Assembly (NCBI RefSeq): GCF_026241515.1
Contig: NZ_JAPHPW010000037.1
Coordinates: 1-34,258, forward strand
Source of the DNA: Vibrio sp. 14G-20
GTDB taxonomy: Bacteria > Pseudomonadota > Gammaproteobacteria > Enterobacterales > Vibrionaceae
Length of the DNA stretch: 34,258 nt
Direction: 5' to 3'
The notes beneath the pieces were generated by a model. The model was given only the letters and a program-made list of their open reading frames with translations, made no database searches and was not told the origin of the DNA. The position numbers and the translations under genes are program-made. Shown here in pieces: positions 8,183-14,968 of the stretch; position 1 is the stretch's first letter, and every line of letters begins with the position of its first letter.

Positions 8183-8502
8183 TTAGCCCCCTAAAGAAAT
8201 TAAGCTAAGACTACCATTGCGACCTTAAGAAAACACCAAATTAAAAATCAACAAAAACAGCAACTTAAAACACCCTGATTTAGCCATTTTAAGGCACCAA
8301 ACAAGCCCTTTAAGGTTGTTATTTTCGATTTATAGGATGTGCTTATCTTGAAAAAAGTTTTGTCGCTTAGAAGTGCCAATAAGAGAAAAAGTTACTTTGA
8401 CGAAACGAGTCAATTATTGACCGCGTCCTAACGCGCTAGACTGGACGGTTGGTATGTTGATCGTTACACTATTCCTCATTCTCAGCATAAAGAGTAAGAA
8501 CA
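8183..8502. promoter_or_regulatory. Divergent spacer between qnr and the TetR gene
   Basis: A 320-bp AT-rich spacer with both promoters. The right end holds a NemR-type operator (8437-8452) and a weak promoter, TGGACG-17 bp-TACACT (8442-8470), for the TetR gene. I find no CTGT-N8-ACAG SOS box. The qnr promoter itself could not be placed. Confidence 0.6.
8437..8452. promoter_or_regulatory. NemR-type operator upstream of the TetR gene
   Basis: TAGACT-GGAC-GGTTGG, 51 bp before the ATG, resembles the TAGACC-N4-GGTCTA arrangement found before the alcohol and aldehyde dehydrogenase genes here. It overlaps the proposed -35 region, so autorepression is likely. It is the weakest of the three copies. 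Confidence 0.5.
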
Positions 8503-9093
8503 ATGAAAGACATGCGACAAGCTATGCTCGATGCAGGGTTTAGCCTTATTAATGAACACGGGTTTGCTGGTGTTGGCTTGATGAAAATCATCAACCAAGC
8601 GGAAGGCACGAAGGGTTCTTTTTACCATTACTTCAAATCCAAAGAACACTTTGGTGAAATCCTTCTTACCAACTACTTTGATGAGCACCTCGCTAAGCTG
8701 GACGACTTTTTAAGTGATGAGTCGCTTTCTCGTCGTGACCGCGTAAAAGCCTATTTCGAGTTTTGGTGTGCATCGAAACTGACTGAAGACTTCAATATCC
8801 AATGTCTTGTCGTAAAACTGGCGGGAGAAGTATCTGGGTCTGCTAACCCGTTACAGTCCACAATGGCAATAGGTGCAGAAAAGATCATCCTGCGTATGGC
8901 GAAGCTATTTGAAGAAGGCAATGAGACCGGTGATTTCACGATCGCAGAGCCCGAATCGCTGTCTCGAATGCTTTATGGCCTATGGCTAGGCTCAACGCTC
9001 ATGGCCGCCATGCAGCGTAACCGTTCGATTCTAAACAATGCCATGGAAGAGACTCTTCTCGTCATGAGCCCAGCCCAGGAATCGGCTGACTAG
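8503..9093 (+). CDS. NemR-like TetR-family regulator
   Basis: 196 residues. The N-terminal helix-turn-helix (GLMKIINQAEGTKGSFYHYF) and the C-terminal ligand domain follow E. coli NemR, a repressor that senses reactive electrophiles and HOCl. The redox Cys106 of NemR is kept here as Cys101 in QCLVVKLAGEV. NemR Lys175, which pairs with that Cys, aligns with Ala169 (LGSTLMAAMQR), so the sensing chemistry may differ. No reductase gene is adjacent. NemR-type boxes lie before this gene and before the alcohol and aldehyde dehydrogenase genes (14261-14276, 16426-16441), which suggests these as targets. It is divergent from qnr. Confidence 0.8.
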   Translation: MKDMRQAMLDAGFSLINEHGFAGVGLMKIINQAEGTKGSFYHYFKSKEHFGEILLTNYFDEHLAKLDDFLSDESLSRRDRVKAYFEFWCASKLTEDFNIQCLVVKLAGEVSGSANPLQSTMAIGAEKIILRMAKLFEEGNETGDFTIAEPESLSRMLYGLWLGSTLMAAMQRNRSILNNAMEETLLVMSPAQESAD

Positions 9094-9102
9094 ATACCCG
9101 TT

Positions 9103-9144
9103 ACCAAATACCAAATACCAAATACCAAATACCAAATACCAAAA
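9103..9144. repeat. Heptamer tandem repeat (ACCAAAT)6
   Basis: Five perfect ACCAAAT units plus a sixth ending ACCAAAA, placed 10 bp after the TetR stop and running into the terminator at 9143. Perfect short tandem copies suggest variable copy number between strains. Confidence 0.9.
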
Positions 9145-9169
9145 GGCTCGCATAATTTATGCGAGCCTT
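9143..9169. terminator. Terminator between the TetR and maturase genes
   Basis: A perfect 11-bp stem (AAGGCTCGCAT and ATGCGAGCCTT) with a 5-nt loop (AATTT). It lies between convergent genes and may work in both directions. Confidence 0.75.
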
Positions 9170-9214
9170 CTATCTTACTGTAAACATTGATTAAATCGAT
9201 TCACGCTTACTCCG

Positions 9215-10462
9215 TCATCCCAGACGAGACGGAATATTATTAGCTTTGAGTAAGCCCTTAATAACAGGGTCGATATACTTGAAGAAGCTCAGCCATCCTC
9301 CACAGAGATAATTTAACCCAGCCTCACCATCTCGACTTTTGATGATGCGGTTTTTAGGGCACTCGCCATGGCATGCAAATTTAAACTCACAGGCTTGGCA
9401 TTGTTTCGGCAGAGACTTCTGTTTGGCGAACCCAAAACGCTGCTGCTTTGACGAAAAGGCTAAAGTTGAAAGTGCTTGTTCCTGAATATTACCCAGCTGA
9501 AATTCAGGAAAGACATAATGGTCACATGAGTACACATCGCCATTGGGCTCAACTGCTAACCCTTTGCCGCAGATCTCACTCAAGGTGCACATGGTGCTTT
9601 CTCTGCCCATCCATACGCCGACAAAATTTTCAAAGTACGGCACTAATACCCGACCAAAATCATGTTCGAACCACTCGTCAAAAATGGTAGTGAGGAATTC
9701 TCCCCATTGCACTGAATCGACGCTCCAAGCTTCAACCTCGCCTGATACGGGTATGATCGCTTGTTGGTTGCTCAACCATTTATTGTTGGTGTGAGCTTCG
9801 CGCTTATCGACCACAGGAATAAACTGCAATTGCTTCGAACCCACTTCATCACGTAGAAAGCGATAGACCTCTAATGGATACTTTCCTGTCACATCATTCA
9901 CGCAGCTTAGGGTCGCGAACTCGACGTTATGTTGCTTCAAGTAGCGAATGCCGCGCATTGTTTGAGAAAAAGTACCTTTGCCTGCACGGTTGGTTCGGTA
10001 GTGATTGTGTAAGTGCTCTGGGCCGTCAATACTCACACCAATGATAAAGTCATTGTTCTTGAAGAACTCACACCACGCATCATTCAGTAACGTGCCGTTG
10101 GTTTGAAGGTCATTGCTGATCTTGCTGTAGCTAGGGCAATATTTTTTCTGCAGTGCGACCACCTTTTGAAAATATTCAATCCCCAATAAAGTAGGTTCTC
10201 CACCATGCCAAGAAAAGATGATTTCAGGTGTATTCTGCCCTTCTATATATTGCTTGATATAACGCTCTAACAGAGCTTCATCCATCGTATATTGAGAGCC
10301 TTTTGGGTATTCAAGCAGCTGTTGTTTTTCTAAGTAATAACAGTAGGTGCAACTGATATTACACACCGCCCCAATGGGTTTTGCTAACGCCTGAAGTTTG
10401 CTGTGTGCTTTGCCATTGAACTGCGGAACTGAACTCAAATTTGATAGCGATAATGTCGTCAT
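9215..10462 (-). CDS. Anaerobic sulfatase-maturating enzyme, radical SAM/SPASM
   Basis: Oxidises the active-site Ser or Cys of a sulfatase to formylglycine in the cytoplasm before export. The 415 residues fit anSME. The radical SAM cluster motif CNISCTYC (Cx3Cx2C) is at about residues 34-41. The C-terminal SPASM region has cysteine sets CTLSEICGKGL, YSCDHYVF and CQACEFKFACHGECP for two more Fe-S clusters. GAGG lies about 8 nt before the ATG. It follows the arylsulfatase gene on the same strand, 117 bp away, and that sulfatase has Ser at the modified position, which fits an oxygen-independent maturase. The pair is reminiscent of E. coli aslA-aslB. Confidence 0.93.
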   Translation of the reverse strand: MTTLSLSNLSSVPQFNGKAHSKLQALAKPIGAVCNISCTYCYYLEKQQLLEYPKGSQYTMDEALLERYIKQYIEGQNTPEIIFSWHGGEPTLLGIEYFQKVVALQKKYCPSYSKISNDLQTNGTLLNDAWCEFFKNNDFIIGVSIDGPEHLHNHYRTNRAGKGTFSQTMRGIRYLKQHNVEFATLSCVNDVTGKYPLEVYRFLRDEVGSKQLQFIPVVDKREAHTNNKWLSNQQAIIPVSGEVEAWSVDSVQWGEFLTTIFDEWFEHDFGRVLVPYFENFVGVWMGRESTMCTLSEICGKGLAVEPNGDVYSCDHYVFPEFQLGNIQEQALSTLAFSSKQQRFGFAKQKSLPKQCQACEFKFACHGECPKNRIIKSRDGEAGLNYLCGGWLSFFKYIDPVIKGLLKANNIPSRLG

Positions 10463-10531
10463 GAAGAGTGCCTCGATGTAAAAGTTATTGTATTAGCCAA
10501 AACAATTCGTAATTCCTTTACACGGTGTTCA

Positions 10532-10567
10532 TCGGCCAACCAAGCTTGATGGCATTAGGTTGGCCGA
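10532..10567 (-). promoter_or_regulatory. Sulfatase-maturase intercistronic hairpin
   Basis: TCGGCCAACC and GGTTGGCCGA form a perfect 10-bp GC-rich stem with a 16-nt loop in the 117-bp gap. On the minus strand no T-run follows, so it is more likely an attenuator or mRNA-stability element lowering maturase expression relative to the sulfatase. Confidence 0.55.
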
Positions 10568-10579
10568 GTGGTTTTTCCT

Positions 10580-12325
10580 CTATTTCACGTTTTCAAACGG
10601 GTTCCACGCTTCGTCAACCGGGACGATATTTTGCGCTTTTTCGTATTCTTGATATTCAGCGACCATTTCAAGGAACAGATCTGGCATTTCATTTCTCAAG
10701 TCATGTTGCTCAGCTGGATCTTTCTTGGTGTTGTATAAGTGCCACTCACTGTCACCGCCCATTCCCGTAGAAATTCGGATGATCTTATGATCACCTTTAA
10801 GCAGAATTCCGCTACCAAACAATTCAAATGGAATCGCATTGTTGGCACTGTGCACGTCTGCCGTTTCCCCTTTGAAGTAAGGCAACAAGCTCACACCACT
10901 CATCGGCGCCACGTCTCGACCTTGATATTCGGTTCCTGGATGCTCTACCTCAGCAATCTCAAGAATCGTGGCTGCGATGTCCTTCACTTGAGATAAGTCG
11001 TCTGTCTGAGTTCCCGGTTGCAACGCATCTTCACCGTCTAAAAGCGCTTTGGCTGGCTTAACGATAAATGGCACACGGATACCGCCCTCTGCTGTGTAAG
11101 CTTTGTACCAAGATAGGCCACCGGTTGAAGCACTTGCCCACTCAGGACCAAGTGACACACTGGAGTTCGCCTTACCCAGGTTTTCAGTCGAATTATCGAA
11201 ATGATGAGCAGTCCACGTTCGGATCAAATCACTGATATTTTCACCGGTAATATCCGCCGCTTCTGGGCCATTATCCGCTAGGTACATGATGTAAGTATTA
11301 TCGTATTCCCCGATTTCTTTCAGGTAATCGACTATCTGACCGACTTGTTGGTCCTGCATTTCCATCATGCCCATCGCGACAGCCATTTTCTTGCCGTACC
11401 ACTTTTGTTCTTTCTCAGAAAGCGAGTCCCAAGGGCGGCTTAATGCGTTACGATCTGAAATATCGGCGTCTTTTGGAATCACACCCATCTCTTTCATGCG
11501 TTGGAAACGATCTTCTCGAACCGAGTCCCAACCATGCTCGACGTAGTAATCAACTTTATCTTGATAGGAAGACTCAGGCGCTTGCAATGGCAGGTGAATA
11601 CCGGTGAATGGGACGTAAGCGAAGAAAGGCTTACCGTCGTCTTTTTTGCTGTCGATCATCTTGATGATCTCGTTGGTGTAAACTTGGTCTGAGTACTCGC
11701 CTTTGTACTTGTCCTCAACCACTTCACCGTTACGGTAAGTTGGCTCAACTTCGACGCCGGGAATATCCCCTTTTTGCAGCGCATCCGCTGTCGCGGCATT
11801 TTTGGCCGGGAACATCATATCTCGATTAAAGTGATTCGAGCCGCCCGCTAAGATACCGTAACTCTCTTCAAAACCTCGATCGTCAGGTAAGAAACCATCG
11901 TCGTGCCCCAAGTGCCATTTCCCAGAGAGGTAAGTGTTATAACCACTCTCTTTAAGCAGCGTTGCGACCGTAACCCCTTTCTTGGTGAGGTAACCTTCAT
12001 AACCCGGCTTGCCAATCGCACCCGGATAGACAGCATAGTCGAAGGTGCCTAGCCCAACCTCGTGGCTATTTGCTCCGGTTAACATCATAGAGCGCGTTAC
12101 CGATGAGGTTGGTGACGCGTGAAAGTTAGTAAACTTAACCCCCTCTTCAGCCAGCGCCATTAGGTTTGGTGTATTGGCTTCTGAGCCATAAGGCTGAGTA
12201 TCGGCAAAGCCCACATCATCGCCAACAATGACAACAATATTCGGTTTTTCTGATTCTGCGGCCAGAGCAGCACTGCTTGCCGCGGCCATTGCAGTGAAGA
12301 CTAAAGATTTCTTGAATGTCTGCAT
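10580..12325 (-). CDS. Secreted serine-type arylsulfatase
   Basis: Periplasmic or secreted sulfate-ester hydrolase of the formylglycine family, 581 residues. A Sec signal peptide (KKSLVFTAMAAASSAALAA) likely ends after residue 23. Metal ligands are Asp36-Asp37 (VGDDVGF) and the DN pair in YLADNGPEA. The formylglycine site reads S74-S-V-T-R78, followed by SMMLTG. Position 1 is Ser, needing the neighbouring anSME. Position 3 is Val instead of the usual Pro or Ala of (C/S)-X-(P/A)-X-R. GGAG precedes the ATG. The substrate is unknown; marine sulfated polysaccharides or aryl sulfates are possible. It sits between the Sel1 gene and the maturase on one strand. Confidence 0.92.
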   Translation of the reverse strand: MQTFKKSLVFTAMAAASSAALAAESEKPNIVVIVGDDVGFADTQPYGSEANTPNLMALAEEGVKFTNFHASPTSSVTRSMMLTGANSHEVGLGTFDYAVYPGAIGKPGYEGYLTKKGVTVATLLKESGYNTYLSGKWHLGHDDGFLPDDRGFEESYGILAGGSNHFNRDMMFPAKNAATADALQKGDIPGVEVEPTYRNGEVVEDKYKGEYSDQVYTNEIIKMIDSKKDDGKPFFAYVPFTGIHLPLQAPESSYQDKVDYYVEHGWDSVREDRFQRMKEMGVIPKDADISDRNALSRPWDSLSEKEQKWYGKKMAVAMGMMEMQDQQVGQIVDYLKEIGEYDNTYIMYLADNGPEAADITGENISDLIRTWTAHHFDNSTENLGKANSSVSLGPEWASASTGGLSWYKAYTAEGGIRVPFIVKPAKALLDGEDALQPGTQTDDLSQVKDIAATILEIAEVEHPGTEYQGRDVAPMSGVSLLPYFKGETADVHSANNAIPFELFGSGILLKGDHKIIRISTGMGGDSEWHLYNTKKDPAEQHDLRNEMPDLFLEMVAEYQEYEKAQNIVPVDEAWNPFENVK

Positions 12326-12339
12326 AAGACGTTCTCCAA

Positions 12340-12416
12340 TTTCTGTGATTAACTTTTTCAGTAATTAACTTTTCTGCGAATAACTTTTTCTGAGGCTAAC
12401 CTTTCTGTGATTAACC
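12340..12416. repeat. Five degenerate 15-16 bp tandem repeats
   Basis: Units starting at 12340, 12355, 12371, 12386 and 12402 follow the pattern TTTCTGTGATTAACT with substitutions. They fill most of the 107-bp spacer between the Sel1 stop codon and the sulfatase start and end just before the sulfatase ribosome site. Only units 1 and 5 are nearly identical. Confidence 0.8.
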
Positions 12417-12432
12417 TGAGTTAGGATTTGAA

Positions 12433-12849
12433 TTAGTGCGCGGCTTGCGACATCCAATGTAATAAGTCGAGCGCGGGGTCATACTCTTGAGCTGCTGCCA
12501 TGCCAATCCAGGTGACAGCCTCCGCTTGGCTGGCTTGAACGCCACTTCCAGAGATATACATCAACCCAAGCTGTGTTTGAGCTTCAGGGCTACCGTTATT
12601 GGCTGCGGTGACGAACCACTCCGCGGCTTTTTCATCATTCTGTTCTACGCCATCTCCGCTCAGATATAAGTAAGCGACAGAGAGCTGGGCATCCAATTGC
12701 CCTTGGTAAGCTTCATCCAACAGTTGCACGACATCTTGATGCTGTTCAGATAAAGCCGTAGAGCTTTCGCTTCCAACGCTTGCCTTGGCAAAAAGCAGAA
12801 CAGCCAAAACACCAGTCAGAATCACGGTAGTTAAACGTTTATTGAACAT
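12433..12849 (-). CDS. Exported Sel1-repeat protein
   Basis: 138 residues. An N-terminal hydrophobic signal (RLTTVILTGVLAVLLFAKAS) suggests export, with possible cleavage near residue 27. Two clear Sel1-like tetratricopeptide units follow: AQLSVAYLYLSGDGVEQND with AAEWFVTAANNG, and AQTQLGLMYISGSGVQASQ with AVTWIGMAAAQ. Such repeats mediate protein-protein contacts. A strong GAGGAGGG lies 6 nt before the ATG. It precedes the sulfatase and maturase genes on the same strand, so it may help sulfatase folding or localisation; that role is inference from position only. Confidence 0.85.
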   Translation of the reverse strand: MFNKRLTTVILTGVLAVLLFAKASVGSESSTALSEQHQDVVQLLDEAYQGQLDAQLSVAYLYLSGDGVEQNDEKAAEWFVTAANNGSPEAQTQLGLMYISGSGVQASQAEAVTWIGMAAAQEYDPALDLLHWMSQAAH

Positions 12850-12897
12850 TTATTTCCCTCCTCAGGAATAAAGGTCACAACGTCCCTGTCGAGTGAA

Positions 12898-12963
12898 TTA
12901 GGTGAAAAGTAGAAACGGCGCGATGATGCACAAGCTCGATAGCAATACGTTTTCAATCTTCAT
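12898..12963 (-). CDS. Possible 21-residue hydrophobic peptide
   Basis: A short frame, MKIENVLLSSLCIIAPFLLF plus a final T, has a good ribosome site (GAGGATAAATT before the ATG). It lies between the alcohol dehydrogenase stop and the Sel1 gene, whose start is 48 bp downstream. The peptide is one hydrophobic span, as in many small membrane proteins or leader peptides. I know no homologue. It could be chance, but the Shine-Dalgarno quality and position argue for translation. Confidence 0.4.
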   Translation of the reverse strand: MKIENVLLSSLCIIAPFLLFT

Positions 12964-13010
12964 AATTTATCCTCGATTTACAGTGAATTTTTGGATGCTT
13001 AATCGGACGA

Positions 13011-14216
13011 CTAAATTGATTTTTCTATAATCTGTTCAATCGTTTGTTTTGAGATTGGGTAGAACTGGAAGCAGATATCTTTCTCAATCGCTTGAGCAAT
13101 ATTGCGCTTCTCTTGGTCATCAAATTCCCAGCTACTGAAACGCTTCATCGCGCCAACTTGGGTTTGGAAATTGCGTAAGAAATCCAACACTCGCTGGTAA
13201 ATCATCTCGTCCGTTCCAGCGCTCTCTAGCGAGAATGCTTGAGCCAATTTAATTGCGTTCGGCATATAGAATTCCGGCAGTGCTTCAATCACAACTGGCA
13301 TCAGTACCGTGTTAGCGTCGCCATGCGGGATATGGCTAATCGCACCAAAGGCATGGGCACAGTTATGGATAGGGATGCCACCTAATGATGAATAAAACGC
13401 AGAAATCGCCATCGTGCTCGCCTGAAGAAGATTGCCACGTGCCGTTAGGTTTTCTGGTTCCTCAAGTGCCACGAGTAAGTTTTCAACAATCAGTTTTGCA
13501 GCTTGAATGCCATAAGCATCGGTAAAGGCATTGCTCATTGGAGAAACAATGGCCTCAACAGCGTGCGTTAATGCATCCATTGCGGTTGAACGAGTCAGAT
13601 GAGCAGGCAGCTTTGTGGTGACGGTCGGATCAAGAATCGCAATGTCAGCCTCCAAACCAGACGCTACTAAGCTTGCCTTAATGTTTTCATGCTCGTTGTA
13701 AAAAACCGCAATCGGAGAAGCTTCAGCGCCCGTACCAGCTGTTGTTGGTACGGCAATATGAGGTACTCGAATGTCTTCATTGTTTGGCCATACTTCCATA
13801 AAGCCACCACCAGCAATCACGGTACGGATATCATCAATCTGCTTATGAAGTGCATATTTCACGCCCTTAGAAGCATCAATCACACTGCCACCACCAACAG
13901 ACAAGATCGCATCAGCATTGACGCTGTTTGCAAATTCAATTGCAGCGTTGATGTTGTCGCAAGTCGCGTCTGGCGCGATATCGGTGTACACACCAACAAG
14001 TTGAACTGCTTGTTCATTACCTAGCTGGTTCACCTTTTCGTTTACAAACAACGCCGAGAACTGCTCAACAAAACCAAGAGACTCCAAGCCTTTATCAGAA
14101 AAGAGCACGACTCTTTGCGCACCTAAGCGACCAAAAAGAGAAGGGATATTTTCAATGCCATTCTCTTGAGCATGAACAATGGTTTTAAGTTGAAAGTTAA
14201 AATTATTGGTTGTCAT
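13011..14216 (-). CDS. Iron-dependent alcohol dehydrogenase (group III)
   Basis: NAD(P)-dependent interconversion of alcohols and aldehydes, cytoplasmic; 401 residues. The nucleotide loop GGGSVIDASKG is at about residues 108-118. Metal ligands expected from the FucO/YqhD group are present: Asp214 and His218 (MDALTHAVEA), His284 (IHNCAHAFG) and His298 (IPHGDAN). TGAGG lies before the ATG. A NemR-type operator is 45 bp upstream of the start and overlaps a possible promoter (TAGACC-17 bp-TATTGT), suggesting induction by reactive aldehydes. The membrane-protein and aldehyde dehydrogenase genes lie upstream on the same strand, but a terminator (14340-14357) separates the transcripts. The exact substrate is unknown. 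Confidence 0.92.
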   Translation of the reverse strand: MTTNNFNFQLKTIVHAQENGIENIPSLFGRLGAQRVVLFSDKGLESLGFVEQFSALFVNEKVNQLGNEQAVQLVGVYTDIAPDATCDNINAAIEFANSVNADAILSVGGGSVIDASKGVKYALHKQIDDIRTVIAGGGFMEVWPNNEDIRVPHIAVPTTAGTGAEASPIAVFYNEHENIKASLVASGLEADIAILDPTVTTKLPAHLTRSTAMDALTHAVEAIVSPMSNAFTDAYGIQAAKLIVENLLVALEEPENLTARGNLLQASTMAISAFYSSLGGIPIHNCAHAFGAISHIPHGDANTVLMPVVIEALPEFYMPNAIKLAQAFSLESAGTDEMIYQRVLDFLRNFQTQVGAMKRFSSWEFDDQEKRNIAQAIEKDICFQFYPISKQTIEQIIEKSI

Positions 14217-14260
14217 GGTATTTACCTCATTTCTAGTTGATGACTAAACAATAACCAATA

Positions 14261-14276
14261 CAAACCGGTCGGTCTA
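14261..14276. promoter_or_regulatory. NemR-type operator upstream of alcohol dehydrogenase
   Basis: CAAACC-GGTC-GGTCTA (read on the other strand, TAGACC-GACC-GGTTTG), 45 bp before the gene. It shares the exact core CCGGTCGGTCTA with the aldehyde dehydrogenase operator at 16426-16441. Confidence 0.7.
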
Positions 14277-14339
14277 GAGTGTTAATGTCAAAGATATGTC
14301 AATTAAGATCTTTATGGATCATTGCCCCAAAACGAAAAA

Positions 14340-14357
14340 AGCCCGCAAATGCGGGCT
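14340..14357 (-). terminator. Terminator after the four-helix membrane protein gene
   Basis: A perfect 8-bp GC-rich stem (AGCCCGCA and TGCGGGCT) followed on the minus strand by TTTTTTCGTTTTGG. It ends the aldehyde dehydrogenase / membrane protein transcript before the alcohol dehydrogenase promoter. Confidence 0.85.
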
Positions 14358-14418
14358 GTAGTAATAAGTTAGTGAGTGATCATTAAATAAGTGTCATTGA
14401 CTCACCATGAGCAACTTA

Positions 14419-14444
14419 TTAACTATTAACTATTAACTATTAAC
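14419..14444. repeat. Heptamer tandem repeat (TTAACTA)3.7
   Basis: Three TTAACTA units plus TTAAC. The repeat runs over the stop codon of the membrane protein gene (TAA at 14440-14442 on the minus strand). The unit is close to the heptamer at 32619-32674. Confidence 0.85.
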
Positions 14445-14883
14445 GAAGATGAGCTGGCACCTTGCTTTTGTCTCTAGTGAGGTAGTAATACAGATAAACT
14501 AAAGAGTAGACAGTCACAAATCCATCGAGCGCAAACACACCGCTCCAACCATAAAACCACTCATAATCGTTGATACACACGTTGTATAAGAATATGCCCA
14601 CAAACATCGACTTCTCAAATGCACTGTAAATCATGGTCGAAGTACGCAGCGATTTGTACTTCGCCGAGAACATCAACAACACACCAATACAGCCAACCAT
14701 GACTCCCCAGTGTTGATAGGTACCCATAAGATACTCTTTGTTCACCATCATCGTATCGTTGTACGAGAACAGCGTTTGCATACTCCAATCAGGCGCAAGG
14801 AAAGTAGAGAAAGCGGTTGCAGTTAAGAATCCTGTAACCATCAAATACGCTTTCATCGTTCGTTCAAAAAATCGTTCCAACAT
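14440..14883 (-). CDS. Four-helix membrane protein of unknown function
   Basis: 147 residues with about four hydrophobic segments: TMKAYLMVTGFLTATAFSTF, HWGVMVGCIGVLLMFS, MFVGIFLYNVCI and VYSLVYLYYYLT. The second loop is rich in Trp and Tyr (DYEWFYGWSGV). I do not recognise the family. AAGAGG precedes the ATG. It follows the aldehyde dehydrogenase gene by 85 bp and is followed by a terminator, so it is almost certainly co-expressed with it and under the same NemR-type operator. A role in aldehyde or electrophile response is inference from this position. Confidence 0.75.
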   Translation of the reverse strand: MLERFFERTMKAYLMVTGFLTATAFSTFLAPDWSMQTLFSYNDTMMVNKEYLMGTYQHWGVMVGCIGVLLMFSAKYKSLRTSTMIYSAFEKSMFVGIFLYNVCINDYEWFYGWSGVFALDGFVTVYSLVYLYYYLTRDKSKVPAHLR

Positions 14884-14940
14884 AAAAATAACCTCTTAAA
14901 ATAACGTCGTAAAAATAATTTCTTATAAATAACTTCTTGT
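14884..14940. repeat. Four degenerate 13-16 bp repeats containing the ribosome site
   Basis: Units at 14884, 14898, 14911 and 14925 follow AAAAATAACCTCTT with changes. On the coding (minus) strand each reads like AAGAGGTTATTTTT. The unit next to the ATG supplies the actual Shine-Dalgarno AAGAGG, so the spacer seems to have grown by duplication of the ribosome-site segment. Confidence 0.7.
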
Positions 14941-14968
14941 AGATAAATTGGGTAATGACAGAAATGAT

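Noticed and set aside
8183..8502. LexA/SOS box for qnr.
   Set aside because: No CTGT-N8-ACAG pattern on either strand; QnrS-type genes are not known to be SOS controlled.
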